DNA from: HGM11416 sp034104345
Lineage (GTDB): Bacteria > Bacillota > Clostridia > Christensenellales > Borkfalkiaceae
Direction: 5' to 3'
Length of the DNA stretch: 64,000 nucleotides
Assembly (NCBI GenBank): GCA_034104345.1
Contig: JAXEDY010000025.1
Span: forward strand, 43,803-107,802
Part shown: positions 7,591-15,067 of the stretch, piece by piece
How the letters are laid out: each line of letters begins with the position of its first letter
Numbering within the stretch: position 1 is the first letter of the stretch
Position numbers and translations under genes: made by a program
The notes under the pieces: model-generated
Seen by the model: only the letters and a program-made list of their open reading frames with translations
What the model was told of the DNA's origin: nothing
The model's database searches: none

Positions 7591-8622
7591 ATGGCGCAAG
7601 AACAAGCGAAACCGACTAAAAACAAGGTGTTTAAAGTGATCGGCATTATTCTGTGTTGCGTTATCGGATTTTTTCTTATATTGATTTTGGGGATAAGAAT
7701 TTATTTCCGTCTTCCCGTAAGCGAATATTATAAAAACTCTGAAAAAGCGTTTGTTATCCCGGGTATTTCCGACGGTATGGTTCATCAGGGGCTTGCTTAC
7801 GACAAGAATACCGACGAATTTTTAATTACGGGTTATAAGTCGGGCGGTAAGGCGTCGCAGGTTTCGATTGTATCGAAATCGAGCGGAAAAGAAATAAAGC
7901 GGCTTAATCTCGCCAATGAAGACGGAAGTGCGTTTACGGGGCATGTTGGCGGAATTAGTTTAAACGGCGATTTTATTTACGTTGCCGACGGAAAGGGGCT
8001 TGCCGTTTTTAATAAATCCGACTTTATCTCCGCGAAAAGCGGCGACAGCGTAAAAATGTCGGGGTGTTTTAAAACGGTAACCGAAAACGATTATCTTCGC
8101 GTTGCATTTACTCACGTTGAGGGCGATATGATTTACGTCGGCGAATTTTACCGTAAATCAAACTATCCCACGCCCGATACGCATAAATATACTACGGCGG
8201 CAGGCGATAAAAACACCGCGCTGATTCTTGTTTATAAACTTGATGAAACCGCGCCTTTCGGCATTTCGAAAAAAATAGAACGGGCCTACTCGACGCGCGG
8301 ACTTGTTCAGGGAATGTGTTTCGACGAAGACGGCAAAATTTATCTTTCAACTTCGTATGCGCTTGCTTTTTCGCACGTTTTCGCTTACGACGTGACAAAA
8401 CAAGAAGGCGAAATAACCGTGCTTGAACAAAAAGTTCCGCGTTACGTTCTGGATAGTTCGACCATGCTTAAAGATATTAAACTTCCGCCTATGTCTGAAG
8501 AAATAGTGATTTTAAACGGAAAACTTTACACGATGTGCGAAGCGGCAACCAATAAATATATTTTCGGCAAATTCACTTCGGCGAAATATTGTTACGCTAC
8601 GGATTTATCGAAGTATAAATAA
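7591..8622 (+). CDS. Membrane-anchored extracytoplasmic protein, possible beta-propeller
   Basis: A 343-residue protein of unrecognised family. Residues about 13-36 form one hydrophobic helix after a Lys-rich N-terminus, so the rest probably faces outside. The exterior part has several segments of the type HQGLAYDKNTDEFLITGY, HVGGISLNGDFIYVADGKGL and GMCFDEDGKIYLSTSY, in which a hydrophobic strand follows an acidic turn. This recalls propeller repeats such as YncE/SMP-30 folds, but the family is not certain. The ATG at 7591 is chosen because GGAG at 7577-7580 is well spaced; an in-frame GTG at 7582 is too close. It has its own promoter and terminator. Confidence 0.7.
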   Translation: MAQEQAKPTKNKVFKVIGIILCCVIGFFLILILGIRIYFRLPVSEYYKNSEKAFVIPGISDGMVHQGLAYDKNTDEFLITGYKSGGKASQVSIVSKSSGKEIKRLNLANEDGSAFTGHVGGISLNGDFIYVADGKGLAVFNKSDFISAKSGDSVKMSGCFKTVTENDYLRVAFTHVEGDMIYVGEFYRKSNYPTPDTHKYTTAAGDKNTALILVYKLDETAPFGISKKIERAYSTRGLVQGMCFDEDGKIYLSTSYALAFSHVFAYDVTKQEGEITVLEQKVPRYVLDSSTMLKDIKLPPMSEEIVILNGKLYTMCEAATNKYIFGKFTSAKYCYATDLSKYK

Positions 8623-8670
8623 TAAAAGCAAAGCAAGATCTGCAACGAACGCGTTTTTGCGGTAAAAAAG

Positions 8671-8700
8671 AAACGACAGAGAAAATCTGTCGTTTTTTTT
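8671..8700 (+). terminator. Rho-independent terminator
   Basis: AAACGACAGA (8671-8680) pairs perfectly with TCTGTCGTTT (8686-8695) around a 5-nt loop, followed by more T. Confidence 0.9.
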
Positions 8701-8715
8701 ATTTTATAATTCTTA

Positions 8716-8753
8716 TTTAATACGTCTTAAAAAATTTAATAAGTCTTAAAAAA
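8716..8753. repeat. 19-bp tandem duplication
   Basis: TTTAATACGTCTTAAAAAA (8716-8734) is followed directly by a second copy (8735-8753) differing only by C to A at one position. It lies between two converging genes. Confidence 0.85.
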
Positions 8754-8780
8754 CGGTTGCGCGCGTTTTTCATACGTTTT

Positions 8781-9581
8781 TTACTGCGAGTATTTGTTTT
8801 TTGCCCGATAATACGACTGCAAACTTTGAAAGCCCGCTTCAAACGCAAGGTCGGATATTTTTTTAGATTTTTTTTGAGTTTTTAAAGCGTTTTCGACGTA
8901 ACTTAAACGCATTTCGTTAATATAATCGCATACGGATTTGTTAAAATACGAATGGAACACGCGCGAAAGGTGTTCGGACGAATAACCGAGATTGTGAGCA
9001 ATTTTTTCAAGTGAAATTTTTTCGCGATAATTGTTTAAAATATATTCGAGCATGTCGCGTATCGCGCCCGTCGAACGAGAAGTTTTTTCGTTTATAAAAT
9101 CGAATTCGGTTTCGATTAAAGCCAGAAATAAATTGACCGAAGCGCGCGTTACCGCAGGCGAAAGATTTTCACGCGATAACACTCTGTCTGTCATTTCAAG
9201 TAAATTTTCGCATAGTTTTTCAGATTTAACAACGGGAACGCGCGGGCGCATTTCGGAATTTTCGGCGTAAAAGTCTTTTAAAAGAATTGGCGGAATTAAA
9301 ACTACGGCGTAATCGTCGGGGGTGTTGTCCGACGATTTTAAGGCTTTATCGTAACTGTGAACGTCGTAACTTGAACAAAACAAAACGTTGCCGTTCGAAA
9401 CCGAGTATTTTTCGCCGTTTAAAGTTATTTCGAACGAGCCGCGTTTTACTATAAATATTTCAACGTTCATGTGAAAATGGGGCGGGTATAAAACGGGCGT
9501 GTTGCGTATCACATACGTTTTATCGCCGCTTTCGCGGTATTGTTCGAAAAAACCGTTGTCGATTTTTTTGTTTGCCGTCAT
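8781..9581 (-). CDS. AraC-family transcriptional regulator
   Basis: A 266-residue regulator with an N-terminal cupin-like sensor (HFHMNVEIFIVKRGSFEITLNGEKY at about 36-60) and a C-terminal AraC double helix-turn-helix (ISLEKIAHNLGYSSEHLSRVFHSYFNKSVCDYINEMRL...ISDLAFEAGFQSLQSYYRAKNKYS). Such proteins usually bind a sugar and activate carbohydrate genes. It is divergent from the family 3 glycoside hydrolase at 9757, so that gene is the natural target; this is inferred from context only. The second helix-turn-helix ends unusually close to the C-terminus. Confidence 0.92.
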   Translation of the reverse strand: MTANKKIDNGFFEQYRESGDKTYVIRNTPVLYPPHFHMNVEIFIVKRGSFEITLNGEKYSVSNGNVLFCSSYDVHSYDKALKSSDNTPDDYAVVLIPPILLKDFYAENSEMRPRVPVVKSEKLCENLLEMTDRVLSRENLSPAVTRASVNLFLALIETEFDFINEKTSRSTGAIRDMLEYILNNYREKISLEKIAHNLGYSSEHLSRVFHSYFNKSVCDYINEMRLSYVENALKTQKKSKKISDLAFEAGFQSLQSYYRAKNKYSQ

Positions 9582-9756
9582 ATTTTAAAATTCCGTTTTT
9601 GTAATTTTGTTTGTTTTATTTAATAATATCAAAATATGAGAATAAAATAAAGCAAAATGATGTAGATTTGTTAAAATTTAAGTGTTATACTTTAAGCGTT
9701 AAAACGGCATGCCGTTCGAATTTTTGCAAAGAGAAACGGGAGTAATTACAAAATTT

Positions 9757-11754
9757 ATGAAAAACAAGAAAATCGATTTTACCTTAGAAGAAAAACTCAG
9801 GCTTTTAAGCGGCAAAGATTGCTGGCGCACTTACGGCGCTAACGGAAAACTTAAAGAAGTTTTTATGTCGGACGGGCCGAACGGTTTGAGAATGATTGCC
9901 GATGACGGGCAGACCAAAAAAGCCACGGCTATGCCCAATATTTCGGTAATAGCGAATTCGTGGAGTAAAAAAGCGGCGCATCTTGCGGGTGAAACCATTG
10001 CCGACGATTGCATCGAAAACGGCGCGGACATATTGCTCGCCCCGGGGGTAAATATAAAAAGAACTCCGCTTTGCGGCAGAAACTTTGAATATTTTTCCGA
10101 GGATCCTTATCTTGCCGGCACTTTAGCTAAAGAATATATAGACGGCGTGCAGTCGAAAGGGGTAGGAACTTCGCTCAAACATTATTGCCTTAACAACCGC
10201 GAATACGACAGACTTTTTACGTCGAGTGAAATAGAAGAACGCGCGATGCGTGAAATTTATTTAACTGCATTCGAAATTGCGTTAAAAGCAAAACCCTGGA
10301 CGGTTATGTGCAGTTATAACCGCATTAACGGTATTTACGCTTCTGAAAACAAATATCTTATTTCCGACGTTTTGCGCGGCGAGTTCGGCTTCGACGGCGT
10401 TGTTGTTTCGGACTGGGGCGCGGTTCACAGTCAGTTCCGCAGGGTTAAAGCGGGCATAGATATCGAAATGCCGGTTACCGACAAATCGTTTGAAGACTTA
10501 AAGATTTCTTACGAAAAAGGGCTTATAACGGATAAAGAAATCGACGCGTGCGCGGAACGCGTGATTGGACTTGCCGAAAAATCGCAAAAGGCGGATAAAA
10601 CCAAAAAGATTGAAAAAACAAAAGCCGAACGCCATGCCGCCGCGGTTGAAATTGCGAAAGAAGGCATAGTCCTTTTGAAAAACGACGACGATATACTTCC
10701 GCTGAAAGCAAAAAAGAGCGGCAAGATTCTGGTTTCGGGCACGTTTGCAAACGAACCTGCGCCGGGCGGGGGCGGTTCGGCTTACGTCGAAACCGATTTT
10801 AAACAGGAGCCGCTTGAAAAACTTATCACCGAAAAACTCGGAAAAGGCGCGGTTGTCGATTTTACAAAAGACGTTAACTACACGGGAGATGGATACAATT
10901 TTGGTTTGAACAAAGCGATAGAAGCGGCTTATTCTCACGATACCGTAGTCGTTTGCGTAGGCACGGGCAGAGCGGTTGAAACCGAAGGAAAAGACAGAAC
11001 GGACATAAAACTTCCGTTTGTTCAGGAAGCAGCAATTTTAAAAATCGCAAACGCAAACCCCAACGTAATCGTAGTCGTTTATGCGGGCAGCGCCATAGAT
11101 ATGAGCGCGTGGATAGACGAAGTTAAAGCGGTTGTTTATGCTGGATTTATGGGCGAAGCAGCAAACGAAGCGGTTTCGGATATTTTGTGCGGAAAAACTT
11201 CGCCGAGCGGCAAACTTGCCGAAACTTTTCCCGTTGCGCTCGAAAATACTTCCGTTGAAAACGACGTGGGCGACGGTTTTGTCGATTGGTATCAGGACGG
11301 GATTTTTGTGGGGTATCGTTTTTACGATACTTTCGGAAAAGACGTTTTGTTTCCGTTCGGACATGGGCTTTCGTATACGAATTTCGTTTATAGCGACTTA
11401 AAAATCGAAAAAACGGGCGAGTGCGAATGCGAAGTTTCGTATACCGTTAAAAATACGGGTAAAATCGTCGCAAAAGAAATTTCGCAAGTTTATGTAAAAG
11501 ACGAATGTTCGTTTGTTATTCGCCCCGAAAAAGAACTTAAAGGCTATTCGAAAGATCTTATAAAGCCCAACGAAGAAAAGCGTGTAACCATAAAACTTTG
11601 TCCGCGCTCATTCGCTTATTACAGCGTAAACCTTAAAGATTGGCATGTTGAAAACGGCACTTTCGAAATTCTTGTAGGCGCTTCGTCGAGAGATATTCGG
11701 TTAAGCGGAAAAATAGAAATAAATCTTCCCGAAGAAACGCAGTTTACAAGATAA
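9757..11754 (+). CDS. Glycoside hydrolase family 3 (beta-glucosidase-type)
   Basis: A 665-residue GH3 enzyme hydrolysing beta-linked terminal sugars. The N-terminal barrel carries SDGPNGLR (38-45), the SLKHY motif (Lys141-His142) and the nucleophile Asp219 in VVVSDWGAVHS. The second alpha/beta domain begins near GIVLLKNDDDILPL, and a C-terminal fibronectin-III-like domain contains GYRFYDTFGKDVLFPFGHGLSY. No signal peptide is seen, so it probably acts on imported oligosaccharides. The start at 9757 matches the family N-terminus and follows GGGAG at 9738-9742; the earlier ATG at 9709 adds 16 residues and has no ribosome site. A TATACT at 9686-9691 may be its -10. Confidence 0.93.
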   Translation: MKNKKIDFTLEEKLRLLSGKDCWRTYGANGKLKEVFMSDGPNGLRMIADDGQTKKATAMPNISVIANSWSKKAAHLAGETIADDCIENGADILLAPGVNIKRTPLCGRNFEYFSEDPYLAGTLAKEYIDGVQSKGVGTSLKHYCLNNREYDRLFTSSEIEERAMREIYLTAFEIALKAKPWTVMCSYNRINGIYASENKYLISDVLRGEFGFDGVVVSDWGAVHSQFRRVKAGIDIEMPVTDKSFEDLKISYEKGLITDKEIDACAERVIGLAEKSQKADKTKKIEKTKAERHAAAVEIAKEGIVLLKNDDDILPLKAKKSGKILVSGTFANEPAPGGGGSAYVETDFKQEPLEKLITEKLGKGAVVDFTKDVNYTGDGYNFGLNKAIEAAYSHDTVVVCVGTGRAVETEGKDRTDIKLPFVQEAAILKIANANPNVIVVVYAGSAIDMSAWIDEVKAVVYAGFMGEAANEAVSDILCGKTSPSGKLAETFPVALENTSVENDVGDGFVDWYQDGIFVGYRFYDTFGKDVLFPFGHGLSYTNFVYSDLKIEKTGECECEVSYTVKNTGKIVAKEISQVYVKDECSFVIRPEKELKGYSKDLIKPNEEKRVTIKLCPRSFAYYSVNLKDWHVENGTFEILVGASSRDIRLSGKIEINLPEETQFTR

Positions 11755-11794
11755 TATAAAAAGAATTGGAATAAAATAAAAGCATTTACAAACA

Positions 11795-11846
11795 AAATCG
11801 CGCGCGTGCAAAAAGAATAAAAGTTATTTTTGCATGTGCGTGATTT
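11795..11846 (+). other. 20-bp stem-loop downstream of the glycoside hydrolase
   Basis: The arm at 11795-11814 (AAATCGCGCGCGTGCAAAAA) pairs along all 20 positions with 11827-11846; three pairs are G-U on the plus strand, and the loop is 12 nt. There is no long T-run after it, so it is not a textbook terminator, but it may end or protect the GH3 transcript. The folT promoter begins 5 bp later. Confidence 0.6.
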
Positions 11847-11850
11847 GCAT

Positions 11851-11879
11851 TTGACAATATTAAATAAGTAGTGTATAAT
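11851..11879 (+). promoter_or_regulatory. Consensus sigma-A promoter for the riboswitch/folT unit
   Basis: TTGACA (11851-11856), exactly 17 bp, TATAAT (11874-11879). Transcription would begin about 10 nt before the riboswitch aptamer. Confidence 0.88.
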
Positions 11880-11895
11880 CTAAAAAAATAAAAAC

Positions 11896-12029
11896 GGGCA
11901 GAGTAGTGTGAAAAGCGTTAAGTATCGCCGAACGGGATGTTGACGGCGGGCGAAGGCTTTATCGGATAAAAATGCTTTTTAAGTTTTTTTGTTCAGTAAA
12001 TCCGCGACTTTTCAGCGCATCCGAATGCC
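11896..12029 (+). ncRNA. Tetrahydrofolate (THF) riboswitch
   Basis: The conserved pieces of the THF aptamer occur in order: P1 strand then AGAGTAG (11900-11906), GCGTTAAGT, a P3 stem CGCCG/CGGCG enclosing AACGGGATGTTGA, GCGAAGG, and GCATCCG near 12017-12023. GGATG in the P3 loop can pair with CATCC to form the known pseudoknot; TGAAAAG and CTTTTCA form P2; GGCA and TGCC (12026-12029) close P1. The segment between GCGAAGG and the P2 3' strand is much longer than usual. The downstream gene is a folate-transporter component, which fits the ligand. Confidence 0.9.
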
Positions 12030-12070
12030 GCGCGGTTTCGTTTTTTTGCTTGCCGCAAAGTATTTAGAAC

Positions 12071-12097
12071 TCTACCATAAAAAGGTAGGTTTTTTTT
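12071..12097 (+). terminator. Expression-platform hairpin of the THF riboswitch
   Basis: TCTACC (12071-12076) pairs with GGTAGG (12084-12089), followed by eight T that run directly into the folT ATG. It could act as a ligand-dependent terminator or mask the only purine-rich ribosome site (AAGGTAGG). ACTCT at 12069-12073 overlaps its 5' arm and is complementary to AGAGT in the aptamer, which suggests a possible alternative pairing. Confidence 0.7.
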
Positions 12098-12730
12098 ATG
12101 CAAAATTTTTCTTTGGTGTTTTCGCCGTCGCTTTGTAATAAAACGATAGGCAAAAAGGCTGCTTACGTCGCCGTTATGGCGGCGCTATCGGTTGTTTCGA
12201 ACATGTTTCTGGAAATAAGGGTGTTCGACGTTCAATATTCGCTGACGATTTTCGTGTCGGTTATAATCGGTGTAGTGTTAGGACCGATAGCGGGCTTTGT
12301 TGCGTCGTTTGCGGGCGATTTTATCGGCTATTGCGTAAATTCGTGGGGGCAACTTTACATGCCGTGGACAGGAATTTCTACGGCAATGCTTTCTTTTATT
12401 GCAGGCATCGTTTACTCGTTTCGTAAAAATCCCGAAAAACCCGCTTCGTATTTGCGATTTTTAATAATTTGCGTTTTAAGTTTTTTTATCTGCACCATTG
12501 CGATAAACAGCACCGGTTTTTACTTTTATAATAAAACAATGGGCTTTTCTACGGCTGTTTTAAATTACGTAAGCGAACACTTCGGCGGAAAGGTAAGTTA
12601 TTTTTCGTATGTGTGCTACCGGTTGATTTTTAAAATGCAGATTTTTAATAACATAGTAAATTATTGCTTGCTTTTTGCTTTTCTACCGGCGTTTAAGCGC
12701 GTTCCGCTATTAAAAGATTTTTTTAGATAA
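12098..12730 (+). CDS. folT: Folate ECF transporter S component (FolT family)
   Basis: A 210-residue integral membrane protein with about six hydrophobic helices, of the energy-coupling-factor substrate-binding type. Landmarks are AAYVAVMAALSVVSNMFLEIRV, the small-residue helix GVVLGPIAGFVASFAGDFIGYCVN and LYMPWTGISTAMLSFIAGIVYSF. S components capture a vitamin and work with a shared EcfAAT module, which is not in this window. Folate specificity is inferred from the family match and from the THF riboswitch in front of the gene. Confidence 0.88.
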   Translation: MQNFSLVFSPSLCNKTIGKKAAYVAVMAALSVVSNMFLEIRVFDVQYSLTIFVSVIIGVVLGPIAGFVASFAGDFIGYCVNSWGQLYMPWTGISTAMLSFIAGIVYSFRKNPEKPASYLRFLIICVLSFFICTIAINSTGFYFYNKTMGFSTAVLNYVSEHFGGKVSYFSYVCYRLIFKMQIFNNIVNYCLLFAFLPAFKRVPLLKDFFR

Positions 12731-12779
12731 AACGCTTAATTTTTTATGCGATTACGAAAGTTTACGCATTGTTTTGCCT

Positions 12780-14318
12780 TTAAAGTCCGACCGTTTTATT
12801 AAAGCGGCTCGGCTTTTTTAATTTAAACTTTTTAAAATTGATTTTATAGTCTATAACGTTAAGCGCGCAAATAGTAAAATAAAAGCAAAGTGCGGTTATA
12901 CCTGCCGCCGCTAAAAAGGCGAAAAATTCGGGAATGATTTTTGAAAAAAGGTTAAACGTAAAATAACAGATAAGCCATGCAAGCGGACATATTAAAGTTG
13001 CCGTCGTAAGTTTTTTTATAAACGCTAATTTTTTGCAACATATTTTTTGCAAAAGTTTTACGTTTAAAACCGCCGTAATCGAAAAACTTAAAAAATAACC
13101 GACTATAAGCGAATAGTTACCTATAAAGGGCGGTAAAAACCATATCGAAAGAATTAAAAACGTGCCGCCTATTATAAAGTATAAAAGCGTTTTTCGCTCC
13201 ATTCCCATCGAGTTAAGCAGGCTGTTCGAAATCATAGTAATGCTCATGGGCAGCATTACGGGCGCGGCGAAAATAAGATAAATGCCCGAAAGTTCGTTTC
13301 CGTAAACGAACGAGCCTATAAATTTTCCGCAGGCGCAGAATATCGGAATTATAAAAAGCGCAATAATCGCCGAATATAAAAGAGATTTTTCGACGTTTGC
13401 CTGCAATAAAGAACTTTGTTTTTTATAAAAATTTTCGGCAAGTTCGGGCACTAAAACAAGCGAAATAGAGCCGATTATGGTTGACGGCATAAATAAAAGC
13501 GGCATGGTCATTCCGCTTATAACGCCGAAACTCGCAATCGCGTCGCTTTTCGAAATTCCGCTGTTTATAAGGGCGGCGGGCAGGATAAGGGCGATTAAAA
13601 ATCCGCCGAGCGAAGTTGCCGTGCGCATAAGCGTTATAGGCGTGCTTGAAATCATAAGCGGTTTAAGTTCGGGCAGCGGATTTTTAAGTTTTCCGCCGCG
13701 GACAAAAAATGTTATTATCGACGCGGTAAACGAAAAAACGTAAGAGATAAGAACAGCCAAAGCCGCCGCTTTTGCTTTTTCGTAAACGCCGTTTTTCGAC
13801 AATACGAGAATAATTCCCGCAACCATCATAACCGCTTCTTCCGCAAGTTCTATCACCGAATAGGTGTAAAAGAATTTTCTTCCCCAAAAAAAGCCGCGTA
13901 TAACCGCATAAACCGAAGTGAAGAATACGCCGGGCAGAATAATTAAGAACAGAGAAACAGATCGGTCGTCGGCAAACAAAAAACCTAATTTGTTTTTAAA
14001 ACAAAACAAAGCGATAACGATGGGTAAACAAACGGCGGCTGTTGCCGTCATTCCCGCCGAAACGCACGAAAGTTCGCGGTTTTTATTTTTAAGCGAACGT
14101 TCTTTTACCATAAGGCGCGAAACGGTTATGGGTATACCCGAAGCCGAAATCGTCATTAAAGTTCCTATAACCGAAAGTGCTATCTGATAAAGCCCCAAAC
14201 CTTCGGCGCCTATTCCGCGGGATAAAAATATTCTGTAAATAAAGCCGAGCGCGCGTTCGACGCACGAAAACGCGGTTACGACTATAACCGTTTTTGCAAG
14301 TTTTTTAATTTTTATCAC
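12780..14318 (-). CDS. SpoVB/MurJ-like polysaccharide flippase
   Basis: A 512-residue protein with about 12-14 membrane helices of the MATE/MVF superfamily. The N-terminus (RALGFIYRIFLSRGIGAEGLGLYQIALS at about 22-49) is characteristic of stage V sporulation protein B. These proteins are thought to flip lipid-linked peptidoglycan or polysaccharide precursors; SpoVB is needed for spore cortex. Whether this is SpoVB itself or a general flippase is not certain. The start is unusual: the only in-frame candidate is a GTG overlapping the GGGAG ribosome site, while that site is ideally spaced for an ATT three codons later. Confidence 0.85.
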   Translation of the reverse strand: MIKIKKLAKTVIVVTAFSCVERALGFIYRIFLSRGIGAEGLGLYQIALSVIGTLMTISASGIPITVSRLMVKERSLKNKNRELSCVSAGMTATAAVCLPIVIALFCFKNKLGFLFADDRSVSLFLIILPGVFFTSVYAVIRGFFWGRKFFYTYSVIELAEEAVMMVAGIILVLSKNGVYEKAKAAALAVLISYVFSFTASIITFFVRGGKLKNPLPELKPLMISSTPITLMRTATSLGGFLIALILPAALINSGISKSDAIASFGVISGMTMPLLFMPSTIIGSISLVLVPELAENFYKKQSSLLQANVEKSLLYSAIIALFIIPIFCACGKFIGSFVYGNELSGIYLIFAAPVMLPMSITMISNSLLNSMGMERKTLLYFIIGGTFLILSIWFLPPFIGNYSLIVGYFLSFSITAVLNVKLLQKICCKKLAFIKKLTTATLICPLAWLICYFTFNLFSKIIPEFFAFLAAAGITALCFYFTICALNVIDYKINFKKFKLKKPSRFNKTVGL

Positions 14319-14407
14319 TCCCTTTTATTGTTTGATAAACGCAGGCGCATTACCGAAAACACGATTAAACGCGCATATTTTTTATTACGATTAAATATAT
14401 TCGTAAT

Positions 14408-14818
14408 ATGAAAAAGTTATTATATCAATTCGAGCAAAATTTTTTATTAAGCGACGAAAATTTAAGCGCCGGCTGCGGGTGCGGTGAAGTCGGCGATAGT
14501 TATATCGGCGAAAAAGGCGATAAACCCGACGATGAAAACGGATTGTTTTATCGCGTTGAAGAAGGCGACGATTTGCAGAGAATAGCGCTTAAATTCAACT
14601 GTCCGCCGTCGATCATAATAAAAGATAATTCACTTTTATCAGCCGTTAAACGCGGAAATTTGTTATATATCGAAAAAGGCGAAAATCCGCTTTATCGCAT
14701 AAGTTTAAGCGACGATTTAAATTCGCTTTGCTTATTGTCGGGTAAAACCGCCGCCGAACTTGCAACCCTTAACAAGATTAATTATTTTTATCCGTGGCAA
14801 CTTATTCGGCTTGACTAA
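14408..14818 (+). CDS. LysM-domain protein
   Basis: A 136-residue protein. FYRVEEGDDLQRIALKFNCPPSIIIKDN...LLYIEK (about 47-90) matches the LysM pattern, and a second weaker LysM-like unit (YRISLSDDLNSLCLLSGKTAAELATLNKI...LIRLD) follows. LysM binds N-acetylglucosamine polymers such as peptidoglycan. The N-terminal 45 residues contain CGCGE and an acidic linker, and no signal peptide is present; cytoplasmic LysM proteins occur in spore-formers. It is divergent from the SpoVB-like gene, 89 bp away. No ribosome site is evident. Confidence 0.8.
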   Translation: MKKLLYQFEQNFLLSDENLSAGCGCGEVGDSYIGEKGDKPDDENGLFYRVEEGDDLQRIALKFNCPPSIIIKDNSLLSAVKRGNLLYIEKGENPLYRISLSDDLNSLCLLSGKTAAELATLNKINYFYPWQLIRLD

Positions 14819-14838
14819 CGCAAACGTTTCTCTTTTTT

Positions 14839-14882
14839 AACGCCTTTCCCTTAAAGCCAAAGCGTGGGACGGGCGTTTTTTT
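14839..14882 (+). terminator. Terminator after the LysM gene
   Basis: AACGCC (14839-14844) pairs with GGCGTT (14872-14877), with a possible inner CCC/GGG, followed by a T-run. The loop is long, so the call is moderate. Confidence 0.6.
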
Positions 14883-15001
14883 GCTCGCGAAAAAACGAAA
14901 TAAAAGGTTTTAAGTTTTGCTTTTACTTGCGAAAAAAGCCGAAAAAATAAAAAAAATAAAAAAAATTCGGCAAAAATTTATACAAATACAAATGCATATT
15001 C

Positions 15002-15030
15002 TTGTAAAAAAGCACAATATATGGTATAAT
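15002..15030 (+). promoter_or_regulatory. Promoter for parE
   Basis: TTGTAA (15002-15007), 17 bp, TATAAT (15025-15030), with an extended -10 TGG immediately before it. The leader would be about 30 nt. Confidence 0.75.
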
Positions 15031-15067
15031 CGAAAAAAACATACACAAGAATAGGGGGTATTCGACG

